Notes: generated by a model from the sequence alone, not told the origin. DNA of 64,000 nt from Platycnemis pennipes (GCA_933228895.1 OW121851.1:133595624-133659623); one strand, 5' to 3'; numbered from the stretch's first letter, positions 43,425 through 55,980 are shown. Numbers and translations are program-made.

Positions 43425-43862
43425 CATCTAAATCTAATTAATACCCTACAAGTCATCATAAAGGTGTGTGGCAGATGGTCAATTCACACCAGACATACAT
43501 TACATGTCATGCATAAAAAGTATTGGTAATCATATTCTAGCCTAAACTTCACAATTAAAAAAGGGAAAAATAGCGAAGCAAGCATGCAAAAATATGCTGT
43601 TAGTTCCGTAATCCTAAAGACCTTATACCAACATGCAATTATCTATGCTATCTATCACTACACTCGTACTTGCTATAATGGATATATTTACAGCTATTAA
43701 TATCCCTAATTTTACGAGAAAAGAAGGGCATTTTGGACCCGTCAGTTTTGCAATCAATTTGTCTAATTTTATGATTATGGTCTATAGTACCATAGTATTT
43801 TGGAGTTCCCTAAATATTTTTAACGCCATCAAAGAAAATATTAAAAATTGTTAATTAATTAC
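43425..43862 (-). mobile_element. LINE-B 3' end
   Basis: Antisense tail (CATCTAAATCTAATTAATACC), decayed hairpin, 3' UTR and ORF end to about 43860. Confidence 0.8.
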
Positions 43863-43865
43863 GCA

Positions 43866-43935
43866 ACGCAACCTGAAGATGATGTGAAACTACATCGAAA
43901 CCCGGTTCGATTTTTATAATAAATCAAGTGGTATC
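43866..43935 (+). repeat. Half copy of the 8.8-kb inverted-arm element
   Basis: CCTGAAGATGATG...CATCGAAACCCGGTTCGA...AAGTGGTATCAGTA follows the right arm of 8805-9155. It contains CTGAAGA (43873-43879), a GATGT/ACATC stem and GAAAC (43897-43901). Confidence 0.6.
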
Positions 43936-45150
43936 AGTAAAAGTCTTTTCTTCCTCTCAGGTACGTAATAAGGTACGTAAAAAAAAATATTTATCTGATC
44001 AGGTAAAAGTGTAAGTCTTCGAAATTTCCTGCAATGTTTTCATTGACTTGATTCATGGAATTTGAGGACACTCAAAGTGGACGTGAAATCGCTTTGCTCC
44101 GGTGTTTTAGTGCGGAATAGCGGCTTTCCATGCCGAGGGATGAAAATTTGAAAAAAGCAATGAGTTTTACATTCGACCCCACGGATAAATATACGTCGGG
44201 AAAAAAAGAGTAATACGTCTTTCGTCGGAGATATCCTTATCTTGCTTTCCCATCTTTTCACGTGGTACACCCGAGAGTCACGTTACATGGACCGACCGCT
44301 GTTGAATTCGATAGTGCGCTTCAAGCTGAGTTGACTGCCAAGTAGTATCAAAAGGAATATTTGGGTGCTCGTATGACTTTGGTTCACTAAGTTTTGTAAT
44401 TTATGCTCCTTATTAAAAGTCATTGTTGTAATGTCACACCAAGATTGGTAGGCACCCCTCAAAGATAAATTTACTCTTATACCTCCAACGCACTTTGCTC
44501 CAGAACTAATCAACCGCTTGAAGTCCTCTAGTATTGAGGCCGTTGTACGCGATGAATTTTCTTGCACAAGAACTTTCTCAATACGCAAATTACATCATGT
44601 ACCAGAGCTTTGTACAATTTCTTGTACATGACATAAGGACATGCCATAAATTATTGGATGAAACCATCAAAGACCCATTACGTAGCCTCTGCGCATGACA
44701 TGTGACGGTAGTGATGTGTTCGTTTACCATTCGTAAGGTGGGTGTTTTGTGTTTGTGATCACTTTTATCCCTATAACTGTGGCAAAAGTAACACTTTTGC
44801 TGTACATATCGCGGTATTCCTTGTTGCTTCCATATTATGATATTCGTCGTTGAGGTACCAGAGTTCTATTTCTCAAAAGATGAGTGACAAACGTTAAACC
44901 TCATCAATGAAATAAGGGAGACGTTATTGAACCATATAAGGAATAAGAGCAACCAGTGTAAACATAGTATTCAGAGGATAATGATGGGTTATATGAGCCG
45001 ATGAAAAAGTGCAAGTAACTACTCGTATAATTTCATTTTATTATTGCTAGGATTAAGACTATAAAATTATCGTAACCCAAGTAAACGTGGAAGATTTTTT
45101 CAAAATATTATCGTCATCATTGCTAAAATTCACTTTGGTACAAAGGATAT
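43936..45150. other. Unassigned segment
   Basis: Minus frames of 76 and 101 codons (44040-44588) show no recognisable domain. Confidence 0.25.
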
Positions 45151-45159
45151 ACAATAATA

Positions 45160-45560
45160 CTAGAAAAATACTACTTTATAGGTACTTCTTAAATAATTCG
45201 TTTCACTTCGGAAACTTACAATGCTTTGGCGGATATCGCAATTCAGTTGTCCAACCAAAAACGATATCTGCGCATGAAATTTGTGCACAAATTGGGTATT
45301 TTCCTTCCTCATAGATAACAGAATTCATTCATCGCGATTCGTGTCCTACCATAAATATATTCATTTTACCCAAAAAGTTTGGATGGAGAAATCCCAGTGT
45401 ACAAGAGAATTAAAAATTCATTTAAGTCCATTTGCCAAAGCACAGAAATGGCGGGGTATGATGCTTTCTTGCTGACGTAACAGGTTTATATATAGTTTAC
45501 GTTGCGAGGCATAGGAAATATTCGTCTCCTGTACTTATCATTGTATCTCAGAGCCCCTCA
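45160..45560. repeat. Repeat G, copy 1
   Basis: Matches 50860-51540 in the same orientation. Best blocks are TCAT(A)...GATAACAG(A/G)ATTCATT and TTGCTGACGTAACAGGTT...TTACATTGC(A/G)AGGCATAG. No TIRs identified. Confidence 0.65.
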
Positions 45561-46339
45561 TCTATAGCATGAAACTGATTTAACAGCCTATGAAAACTAT
45601 GAAAGTTCGAAAAGTGAACACCAGCGGTTTTTAAACGAATCAACCGAATAAATAATTTTAAACAAGTAAAAAAAGTTAATAGTAAGAAATTGACTAAATA
45701 AAATACGAAAACTTATTGGAAATGTTTCATTTCCATAAATTATTTGACCGGAGAATATTGAACGATATTCTATTTTTACATGACGTAATAAATAAAGGAG
45801 AATGTGGCATGCTGTTGAATCGATTAAATTTCCATGTTCCATCTAGAAACGGTAGACATATGATGACATTTTATGTCATGAATGTTTTATAGTGAATACT
45901 GTAAAAATTCTCCTATTAATAGATTGTGTATTACGTTGACAAATATTGCAATGATCTGAATTTGTATCAAGATAGATACATTTTTAAAAGAGCTAATTTC
46001 GAAACTAATCACACTGAGGTAATGTTGTTGATGTGTAGAATGAATAATTCATACACGTGTTTAAACAATTGATATTTATAAATGTCCAATGTTATTAAGA
46101 TTTGTATTACCTTGTTTGTCTAGCGTTTTTGACCAGTGCTAATAATATTTGTATTATCTTGTTCAATCGTTAATTTTTTACCCTGTAATTATATTTATAT
46201 GTTGGGTAAACATTAAAAACAATAAATAAATAAACATACCTCCGATACTATTTATAAGCTTTAACGGAGTGCACCGTCTGCTTGGAAGCGTCCGCAGCAC
46301 CACCTAGTGGCTGGTAAAGTAAAGAGTGCCACGTGACAC
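45561..46339. other. Unassigned AT-rich segment
   Basis: No repeat or gene recognised. Confidence 0.3.
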
Positions 46340-46535
46340 TTGCGTTTGAAGCTGTAAGTAAATTCTTCTTTAGAGAGAATGATCTCTTTTCCTGAGCTAT
46401 TCTTACTACTTATATATTTCTTACTTTGTCTATCGTCGGTTACTCGGCTTCCCAGGTAACAGAACTCTTTCACCCCTTACAGTTTTTCTTTTCCTAGTTA
46501 AACGTTGGTTTTGGCCTCTTCTCTCTAAAAGCATT
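46340..46535 (-). pseudogene. LINE-C fragment
   Basis: The minus strand reads KEFCYLGSRVTDD then SSKNSSGKEIILSKEEFTYS, matching the VKEFCYLGSRVTNDGRSKKE..IAQAKRAFYQKKN region of LINE-C with frame damage. Confidence 0.7.
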
Positions 46536-47205
46536 TTGCAAAAATACATACGTGTTTTTGGAAAATGCTTCAAACTCATTGAGAAAGCCATTGTAAATTT
46601 TTACGCAAAATTACCTATTTCGTCTCAGAATAAAGGTCCATGGGCTACAAATTGACGGCAAAAACCCCAATTAAAGGGTCAGTGGGATCTATAATTTGAT
46701 AGACACCTTAAGGGAAAAAAGCGGAGCTGACAACCGGTTAGAGTACATTAGTATCGCGAATCGAAATTTCATGCATTTACACTCCGGGCGTTGGTACACT
46801 TTTCCACAAGATCCATCGTTATAATAGCATAAGTTAAAATACAAAAGGAGGCATCTCAGAAATTCATATTTCTTCACGTGTGCTTAGGCCACAGAGGACG
46901 GGACAGCAAATCAAGAGGGGCACGAACTACCAGCATGTCACGCGAACCTAATTTCATTACTTCCCGACATTAATGCGTTCCAATTCCCCCACATCATCTA
47001 ATCCTTGATACATTAACCACATGACTGGAAGCGAGTTCTCTAGAACTTCAAAGAAGTAGGATGACTGAGTATATTAATTAAGTAGAGAGAGAAAAAAAGG
47101 CCGGCGGATGAAACCTCGGTCACGATTCTTTCCCGAGGAAATTCAAGAACCAAAGGCAGACGAGGTAACTTGTTAGTGGCCACACTTATCATCAAAGTCA
47201 TCAAA
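46536..47205. other. Unassigned segment
   Basis: Nothing recognised. Confidence 0.3.
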
Positions 47206-47900
47206 GAAGGCATTTTGAGTCCACATTAGCGGAGAAGGAATTCTACCAAAATAAGAAGCCACATACAGTAGGAAATACAAGCGTAAAAGTAAGGAAACAA
47301 TTCATCAGGACGTTAATTTTGAAGCATGTCTCCTTAGGGCAGTGAAGCATGAACGATGAAAGCAGCGGAGAATGACTCGCTTTGTTTATCGTTTTTTAAA
47401 TCGTGAAGTTTATGCTAGAATACTATCACTAATCCTTTTTTATGCATGATAAGTAATGAAAGTTTAGTGTGAATTCACCCCCTGCCACATACCTTTATGG
47501 TGGCTTGCAGAGGGTATTATGTAGATGAGAAGTCAAAGGTTGGAGGCATTCAAACTGTGGTGCTACAAAAGAATGATGAGAATAAAATGGGTCGACCAAG
47601 TGAGTAACGAGGTAGTTCTTGAAAGAGTGGGAGAAAAGAGAAGTCTTCTGAATACCCGGAGAAGAAGACGGGACACCTTAATCGGCAAAATCATGAGACA
47701 TGAAAGCCTGATGAAGACAATTGTTTAAGGACAAATGAACGCGAAGAATGGAATGGCAGAATAGAGTCTCGTATGAGCTATATGGAACAAGTGATCAAGG
47801 ATGTGAAAGAGAAGAAATGCGTAAATATGAAGAGATTACCTGATAAGAGAATTGAGTGGAGAGTTGTGTCAAACCTTTCTCAGGGTTGGTGACTTATGAT
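47206..47900 (+). pseudogene. LINE-C C-terminal region with nested LINE-B tail
   Basis: EFYQ.KK..T.GNTSVKVRKQFIRT before the insertion; after it, RLEAFKLWCYKRMMRIKWVD, EVVLERVGEKRSLLNTRRRR, LIGKIMRHESLMKTIV, then a frameshifted end and GGTAATGATGA tail. Interrupted at 47382-47527 by a LINE-B tail. Confidence 0.8.
47382..47527 (+). mobile_element. LINE-B tail nested in LINE-C
   Basis: 5'-truncated LINE-B (~146 bp): 3' UTR, hairpin from 47480 (CCCTGCCACATACCTTTATGGTGGCTTGCAGAGGG) and TATTATGTAGATGA. GGAGAA before and GAGAAG after suggest a short target duplication. Confidence 0.8.
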
Positions 47901-48059
47901 GGTAATGATGAGGGGAAAGACTGAAGTTAGCATTTCTCTACTCTAAGTCAAAGAGAAGACACCACTCTTAATCGGACGAAAATCTATCCTTTGGTGCCCG
48001 GTGCGGTTGATCGGAGACAGTAACACCAGACGGTGATATTGAGTGCCTTTAGCGCTCAT

Positions 48060-48140
48060 ACGATGCAGGTCCCCGGCATTGGAGTCGAAACCTCGAACCG
48101 CAACACAGCGTACCCACTATCCTATCCCTATCAGCCCACC
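48060..48140 (-). mobile_element. Possible tRNA-derived SINE head
   Basis: The minus strand has GATAGTGGGTACGC (A-box-like) and GGTTCGAGGTTTCGACTCC (B-box-like). Weak; a 135-codon plus frame (48033-48440) overlaps and shows no domain. Confidence 0.3.
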
Positions 48141-48574
48141 CAACCCCGCTCACACCCTGTAACGAATCGCATCTCTTTTTCCCCTAGACTGCCTGCCCGA
48201 AACAAGAAAGAAATCCTCGACCGCGCTACAGGTGAAAGGAGCGTGATACGGCATGTCTTTCTACGCGAGGATTCAGAACTGATTGCATGTTTTGACGCGC
48301 GGCTACAGGAGGCGTGTATATATTATGAAATCAATCTGCGGAGAAACCGCAACGCATACAGTGGAATGGTGGAAGCGATGACGCTATTGCGAAACGGCTG
48401 CCCTTCACGGGAAAGCCATACACGGATGATTATGGTTTAATTTATAATGAAATATTAATCATTTTCTTGATCTTGCGCCTCAGCCCGAATGCCGCCATAG
48501 TTAATCACAGTAGAATGCCGGCAAAAAGCCCGAATAGAATAGCACTACTCCCTACGTGAATTTCAATGACTTAA

Positions 48575-50103
48575 GGCCGTTTAACACGGTTAATGATCAT
48601 GCGAAAGATATCACGCGCATGAAGTTCATGCGTCGTGTAAACCGCAAATCTCCTCGCATGAAATTCATTCGCATGATACGAGCGCACGACGTCCGTCTTT
48701 GCTTAATGAGCGGGTAAAAGAGGATTCAAATTAAACAACTGTAGGACGAAATCCAATTACAACTGGATTTCGGTACTTTTCGTACTTATAGAATTCATTG
48801 GTGTGCCCATGGAGTATATATAATCTTATATAATTCTTACTGCTAATATTCATGGGCCAGGTGAAGTTCAATTATTCGCGTTTCGGGCTAAGCCGGAGTT
48901 TATAATAATATATTATGTACGTATTCGATTCTTTTTATAATTCTTGTGACAAGTATAAAGATGAAATATTAGAACAGAACATAAAAACTATTAACTGAAA
49001 ATAATGCATTAAAATATTACTAGGAGCACTTTTCTGTTGTCTCTCATGCCATTCATGAGGCTGTCACCTTAATGTTGTTTGTTATCATAACCACCACGAA
49101 CTGGGGTATATTAAAACAAATAGCATGTATATAAAATTTAAATAGTTAAATTTCTTATTCCGATAGATACTCCTATACACTTCAAATATAATTGAACTTT
49201 TTGTAACCTAATTCATTCTTGCTGAGTAACCAGGGAACGGTACGGTCATGGTATGATACACCCGTCGCTAAAAATCTTACCGTGACAGAAAGCCGGAAAC
49301 TAATTGTAAAATATCAATACAATGACCAAAATGTAAATCAAATGGGTGAACAAGGTGTGTAACTCTTGTCACGGACATTGCTCCTCTCGCCGTCGTGTCC
49401 GATCTTTCATAATCATGTCTGGTGAGATTTAATGTAGTATGAAATTGCTCCAGCGTCTTTCTTAATAAATCACGTCAGGCTCCACAGTCCTTTAGTAACA
49501 GTTCATTTTGAATCAAGACTAGCATACCTCGACCTCTATTCCCCCTCTCTTATCTGTCTCCTTCTAGCTTTCTCGGGAAAAATTGTGGCTGCCACCGTTG
49601 TAAAGGACACTGTATCAATAGATACGATAATTTAACCAGACCTATCCATCATTAGTAGCTCCACTTCAGCTTAGCTTAAACCTCTGTCTCTAAAAAGCTT
49701 CATTTCACTGATATTATAATTACTATATATAAATACACCACATTTATTTCACCAATCACTTCACACCATATATATTTCACATTTATTTCACCAATCACGT
49801 AAATCAGATGACATAAACAAACCATAACGACTATCAAAATAGCTGCGTTCGGTCGGACATTTCCCGTAAAATCGATACGTACTTATCGATATGTACATCG
49901 ATGTAAAATCGATACGTACATACGTACGAATCGATACGATAGGCTTACCACTGTACATTCTTTCAGCGCAGAACATTCAAGGATTCATTCGCCAAGTAAA
50001 ACGCCCTTGAGCGGAATCGATTTCAGTCATCACTTAAATTCATTCGCGAATGAATTCATGCGCATGATAATGTGAATTATCAATCGCCGGGTAAAACAGC
50101 CCG
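48575..50103 (-). mobile_element. TIR-1 DNA transposon, copy 2
   Basis: Reverse-orientation copy of 5361-6839. Left GGCCGTTTAACACGGTTAATG, right end with GAATTCATGCGCATGATAAT and GGGTAAAACAGCCC. Internal blocks match throughout, for example GACGTCCGTCTTTG, the GTGGCTGCCACCGTTGT region and GTGTCCGATCTTTCATAATC. An ATCGATACGTAC duplication is expanded at 49866-49935. TAA lies at or near both ends. No transposase. Confidence 0.8.
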
Positions 50104-50859
50104 TAATCATACGCATTATCTTCGCCCGTAAGTAGTGTTGAGCATGATCCAAGATGGTACTCATCTCATCCCCCGGTCAATCCTCAAGAAAAAAGAACAA
50201 TTGGTGAAATAAGCTCTTCCAGAGCGCGTATTTGGGCTGAGAACCTGAACTACACTGTCAATCTAAAGCTGTGTGCAGAACCATTGCCGCGCGATCAAGA
50301 GATTGAAGATAAAAGCTTGAAAATGCGGCTAAGACCGGTAGAAGGAACCTGAAATTATTTTCTAGAGCATCTACGAAAGGAAACAGGTGCGTCGATTAAC
50401 CGTTGGAAGGCCTTGGGTCGCAATGTGATCCCATCACATAACTAGCAACCTGTTCCGAACACAAGAAGGAACACAAAAGGAACACAAAAAACACTGAATC
50501 AAGCGAATTTAATGATCGAAAAAAATAACACTTATTGCCGCTTCGTGCAAGCGTGGATTTAGAGTTCATTTTTATAGATAATGACTTACAAATTCTCTAG
50601 TCGTTATCTACGAGGAATATACTATCAAAATTTTGTCTAATTAGATGAAGAGGGTCAAATAAGTTGTTATTATTGATGATTTAAATTCTAAAGATTTATC
50701 TTTACTTGATACAATCAATGAGTTCAATTAAAAATTCTAGGAAAATTAATGAGTTACGACGAGTTTTAATTGAACATCAAATCACGTTCGAGTATTGAGT
50801 ACATAAATTATTGCCAGTGATCAAGATTATCTCTACTTTTCTCCACCAGTCATATTTTA
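50104..50859. other. Unassigned segment
   Basis: Nothing recognised except AGGAACACAAAA repeated three times near 50465-50495. Confidence 0.3.
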
Positions 50860-51540
50860 GGAAAATAAAAAAGGGTAATTATAAATTACTTTCCACGGCG
50901 AATAAACATTTTCAAGTTAAAATTTACACAAAAAAAGGTGTTATCAACCATGTGATGGAATTTCATATTAGGGTAGTTTCCCTCATCAAAGATAACAGGA
51001 TTCATTAACTGCCATTCGCGCCCCATCAGTAATGTATTCATTATAGGCAGTTATTTTGGACTAAGAAATCACATCTATTGGGACCCCATAGTAAAAGAGG
51101 CAGAGAAAATTAGAATGGAGAAAGAGACTTTGAACAGAAACAGCGGTTTCCAGCTAAGCAGCTTGTGGAAACCAGCCTCGAAACGACTGATTAGAGGGAG
51201 CTGGAAGACCAATCAGACCCGATTGACCTAATACCTCGGAGGACCCTATCAATACACGGCTCACACCTTGGCTCAAACCATTCACCCTGAAGACGATGGC
51301 AGGCTACGCCATCAAAACGTCGGTGCCCATCAACATCTTCACCCGGTTGGAAACACGTGAAAACCTCATCACAAGGAGTCTCAGTTTACAAGAAAATTAA
51401 TTTTTAATTTCAAGTCCATTAGAAAAAGGTCAGAAATTGCACGACTATGGTAGCCTTGTTGCTGACGTAACAGGTTACATTTTACATTGCAAGGCATAGG
51501 GGATATCCATCGCCTGAAATTATAATTGTATTTCAGAGTC
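50860..51540. repeat. Repeat G, copy 2, interrupted
   Basis: Homologous to 45160-45560 with an insertion of about 300 bp (51075-51380) carrying a Penelope-like fragment. Confidence 0.65.
51075..51380 (+). pseudogene. Penelope-like element C-terminal (GIY-YIG region) fragment
   Basis: One frame reads PIVKEAEKIRMEKETLNRNS, then GFQLSSLWKPASKRLIRG, ending in a stop near 51230. This matches the EAxxI....N.NR..GY.LS..W.P end of GIY-YIG/RT proteins of Penelope-like retroelements. About 60 nt later comes CTGAAGA-CGATGGC...GCCATC-AAAAC (51287-51318), a motif of the type found after such proteins. Only the last part is present. Assignment is from remembered family pattern. Confidence 0.5.
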
Positions 51541-52169
51541 CCTAAGGTTTGGTAAACGTGTACATTAGGGTGTCCTAAAAAATCGAAGTCTTTTTTTTTA
51601 ACGCATTCTCTCTTCATTTATTTATACGATGCCAAAACTATTGTGAATAAAGCTTCATAAACGTAGGACCTCGGCAACCCGTGCCGACTTGTATTGAAAC
51701 ATGTCAGTACTTGACAACTAAGGCGTCACGGAAAACCTTCCATATGTTAATGCGAATTTAGCGAAAAATGTACAATGTACATTGAACATCGTGTGTGAAT
51801 AAAGTAATGACACTGACAGCTTAAGTGTTTAATTGGGCAACAGTGATGACTCGGGGCTTGGAGGGGAGTCAAATGAACATGTGATACACTACCAGTGAGA
51901 GCTGGAACTCTCTGGAGAGCTGGAAAGGAGACACGTTGGTTCTCCCTAGTGATTATTTAGTGAAGCAGGTTTTGCTTGTGCGTTCTGACAATGTGCTAAC
52001 GCGTCAAAGCCGTAGACGTGTTTGTAATCACTTGTTATTTTATTAGTAAATATGTCAATGGTATTACGTAGTTCAAGAAAGGGTATATTTTTAATAGGGG
52101 GCGTTATATATCAAATAAACTGTCCTCGAATGGACAAGCTCTGGCATTTTATTTTGTAATATCCGTGAA

Positions 52170-52960
52170 GTGAATTTAACTGTCAATGAAGGTGCAAAAC
52201 TCACTATTCGCGAATGCATAATCTTTTGGGAAATAGTGCGAATACCTGCCAAATCTTTTCCTAATTGTGTGAAGAAACTTGTGAACCCATGTCAAGTTTG
52301 GACAGAGTTACAATAAAATGCACAAGAAAACCAAACCGTATTTAGGCAGCGACGACTTTGTTTGTCAACAACTTAGATAATTTGTTTGACGTTGCACAAG
52401 CCGATGCGCTTCAATTAGTGAAAATAAATTAAGACGAATCTTCTTACAGCGACAGAGAGAGTCCGGTCGGCCTGGTCACTAAGCTGGAGTGGACACAAAG
52501 CCGGCTAATAAAGAGGAAAGGGCGCACCTAAGAACCACTGAAGAAGAAAAGCAACGTGCAACATATTTCTCCAAGCCAACTCCTTCGACATCATCTTTTG
52601 ACCGTAACAATACGAATATCTTATTATTCTGATGAAAATGACATTCAATTAATAGAAACGTTTCTTACTTGGATCGAGAACGTACAACCCGGAACCAGTA
52701 AAACAACTATGCGGAAAAATTTCATTACTCCAAAATCAGTAGCAGCACTAGATAGATGTCAGTGAAGAATGAGAGATTCAGTGTTTATTCCTGAAGCTAC
52801 CATTTAGGCACTCGGTTATAATACTGATGAATTTTCTATAAGTAAGTCCTCGATTCAAAGAATTTGAAAGAAAAAAGAATATAACGATATTCATTCAATT
52901 TTTTTGATTTTAAGAGAAAGTTTCACCCTGACAACCAAAGGAATTGTTGAAGTTGACTCT
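52170..52960 (+). pseudogene. Recurrent arthropod repeat-protein remnant
   Basis: Successive frames read IRECIIFWEIVRIPAKSF, NCVKKLVNPCQVWTELQ, FVNNLDNLFDVAQADALQLV, ESPVGLVTKLEW, RKNFITPKSVAALDRC and ALGYNTDEFSISKSSIQRI. I recall an uncharacterised protein family with this order repeated in many insect genomes, probably mobile-element associated; its function is unknown to me. At least four frame breaks. Confidence 0.45.
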
Positions 52961-53700
52961 AACACGTATTCATGGTGAAGATAGGCCTATATATTAGGAG
53001 ATCAGAAGGTAACATTGCAGAAGATTCGTGAATCAAAATAGGCCATTTCTTTAGGCACGTACTGCCATGGGAGAGGTCGTTCGATGCAAGGAGGTTTTAA
53101 GGAACTAGCATTATCCTCTCTAAAACGAATAGGCAATCTCTCGATTAATTACTTTGCAGGTAATCAGACCCTGATCGAATACATAGCTTCTGTTAACTCG
53201 GCAGCATAGATTATAGACCTATACTCGATAAAAACATCATCTCAAGAAAGTTATGGTCCATTACACTCTCTGATGCAACAGAAGATTAAGGCAGGCTGGC
53301 TAGCTGGAATCTGATGGAAAGCCAGAAGGACGAGTGAGGCGAGACGGAGAGTCTTCAAAGGGGAAGTGCTTTCGTTTTCAGAAGGGAGGATGGGAGTTGT
53401 GAGGGAAGACGGGGGGGGGGGTATTTAGGAGGAGAGGGCAGAGTAGAGGGATGGAGGGAGTAATGAAGGGAGATTGGATTCTGAGGGAGGTCACAAAAGT
53501 AAGATGGCGAGGGAAAGGGAGCAACAGACCTGGGTTTCGGATGGAATGGCATTATGGTAAGGACAACCGCCGGAAGTTCTGGGCGACCGTTTGCGGCTTC
53601 TTTTCACTCTCTCCGTGTTTATATCACCATAAGTATGCCTAATATAGAGGGCTCACCGCATTGGGAAAAAAACTGTCACACGTTTTGTAGGTAGCACTGG
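52961..53700. other. Unassigned segment
   Basis: Purine-rich with an 11-G run near 53411-53421. No gene recognised. Confidence 0.3.
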
Positions 53701-53882
53701 AAAGTTTCCATGGATGGCGAGGGAAGAATTCTTCAGTTTAAGTCACATATACCAAGGATAGAATAAGAAATAGGGATATGTTACTAATAAAAGGACGAAC
53801 ACAAGAAAGGTGGTGAAGATGGAATCAAGCCAGATCACATCAGAAAAAAAGTTTGACACAGCCGGGAATTGAACCACGAACC
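53701..53882 (-). mobile_element. SINE-2-like fragment
   Basis: The minus strand has B box GGTTCAATTCC (53865-53875) in a short T-arm, then CTGTGTCAAACTTTTTTTCTGATG, resembling the body at 37.5 kb. The A box is missing; its place is taken by a palindrome. Confidence 0.5.
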
Positions 53883-53918
53883 ATGCGATGGAAGATATAC
53901 ATATATCTTCCATCGCAT
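53883..53918. repeat. 36-bp perfect palindrome
   Basis: Two 17-bp arms (ATGCGATGGAAGATATA and its reverse complement) around CA, directly beside the SINE-2-like fragment. Confidence 0.9.
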
Positions 53919-54696
53919 TCGTTTTTTTCTAATCGACTTTAGCGGCACAATCAAAAAGTGTCTTGTCGACTGCTCCATCTGCTCCCTGAAGCGGTGGACT
54001 GTGTTTTAATGAAACAACAAGGTTCCTGAAACAACAAACTCCTGTAACAAGATATGTTTGCTTTAATAGTGAGGGAAATATTAACTTATCAATGTGGGTG
54101 TTGACGTCAGGTAAAGGCATATCGCACCATTATAATAAAGTAAGAAAACCAGAACAATAACATAGGTATGTTAAGTGCCGTAAGGATGATTAGAAAAAGG
54201 AAAGCAATTGAAGCGATATATATCGTTTGTGACGTAACTCGAAAAATTATTACCATGCCATCTATGGAAACCTTCCAGTACTACGTACAAAACGCATAAA
54301 GGCTTTGTACTATGCGGTAAGCCCTCTTTATTGTCCTTGCTCTATAATATCACTCAACTAAGGGATAACTATATAAAATAAAGACTTGCAGTTTTCTTTA
54401 TTTGACTCAGGAGATGTCATTTCATATAACGATTGAAAATAAATAATTTTATTTCACTAGGCTGGCTAAAAACCAGGCTGAACTTTGAGAACTGGAAGAG
54501 TAGGATTACTCCAATAGAACATCCTGTCCTGAAAGACACATTTATATGCTGAAGCTCTGCCCCCCTGTCTAACAATGGCAACCGCCTCCTTGATTCACAA
54601 CTCCTTCACCTTTTCTTTTGGCGGTATGCAATACATTTTTCCCATTCATTTCTTATACTCATACCTTCCCTGTGCATTGTTATGAGAGTCAACTTT
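53919..54696. other. Unassigned segment
   Basis: No repeat or gene recognised. Confidence 0.3.
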
Positions 54697-55385
54697 CATC
54701 TACTTGTACGCTAATCCCTGCAAGCCACCTCGTGGGTGTGTGGCATGGGTTGAGGATCACCACAAATATCCACTATTGACATACAACTGGGCCACTACAG
54801 GGAAGATGCGACCTAATAGGGTCACAACCAGCTAAATGTTTAGTATCTACATAGTAACAGATGAATTTGTTATTAATACATGCATCATTCACCACAGTCT
54901 ACTTTCCAATATACTACCTACCTATCCCTTTGCAATGCTGCATATTGTTCTATCTTATGGTACGCGGGAAAAATGACATTTTGACTAAATGACATCTATC
55001 GGTACGACAATATATCTCTCCAGTTTTACTTATCAGGTCGAATCTATATAGCACGCTGGTGTTTTTAGTATATGTCTATCATCTTCATTAAAGCTATCCG
55101 TTTTAAATTTCTGTAATACACTTCTTCTGTAAATTAACCGACGATCTGATAATGATTTCCAACCTAATTTTTCTATTGATTCCGATACACTATTAAACCT
55201 ATTGTAACACCTTTTAACAAACCTAGCTGCTCACTGCACACTGTCTAGCTCTCAGATCAAACCTAATTCATTCGGATCTCATATACTGTCCTCATATTCA
55301 AGGTGGAGTCTAACTGGTGAAAAGTAACATCTCCTCTTTGTCTTCTCGTCACATTTTCTGATGACTCTTTTAATAAATATTTTCC
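54697..55385 (-). mobile_element. LINE-A 3' end with RT C-terminus
   Basis: Antisense tail and hairpin (54697-54752), full 3' UTR, ORF end near 54990-55030 and C-terminal RT (antisense of LE..S.YEIR.N and the SYFT..R region) to about 55385. Confidence 0.8.
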
Positions 55386-55980
55386 TTAGGTCGTCAAGGA
55401 GAAGATTACTGTATATTACAAAATATCACCAAATATCTTAAAACTCTATCAAAGTGTTGGTGATTTGGAACAGAAAAAAAAAACATTTCGTTAAAGGAAT
55501 CGGCTTATTTACGGTAATGTGCGGCTCATACCTGTTGTTTTTCGGTTATAAAATAGGATTTTAATTTTCAAAAGGAAAATGACGCCGGACGCTGAAAACT
55601 ATATTTACCTTGAATGGGAATATCGATAAATCAAAGGTGTGTGAAGTAGAACCGAGACCTTCGGCTGCAAAAAAGTAGACTATACTCTGCAGGTTAGGAA
55701 CATTTGCTTTGTTTCAGGTTTATGCAACTTTTCGAAAAAAGGTGACGGATTTCGGCCCGACTTTTATGTCACAGAATACCCTAGTTTCCTGCGTCGTCAA
55801 ATAACACTGCTAAATTTCTTGAAGCAACTGATGTAGTTTTCTTCGATCGTAGTAAGCATAAAGAATGAGTAATTAATGTAATAATAAGTGAAGAGTAACA
55901 TTATTTTTACGTTACAGTATTAAATCCGGAGCAGGTATTTGTAAACACATGAATGCAATGCCTCAATAACTATTAACCCA
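55386..55980. other. Unassigned AT-rich segment
   Basis: Nothing recognised. Confidence 0.3.

Noticed and set aside
44283..44588. 101-codon minus frame as a gene
   Set aside because: No recognisable domain and no supporting context; left as unassigned.
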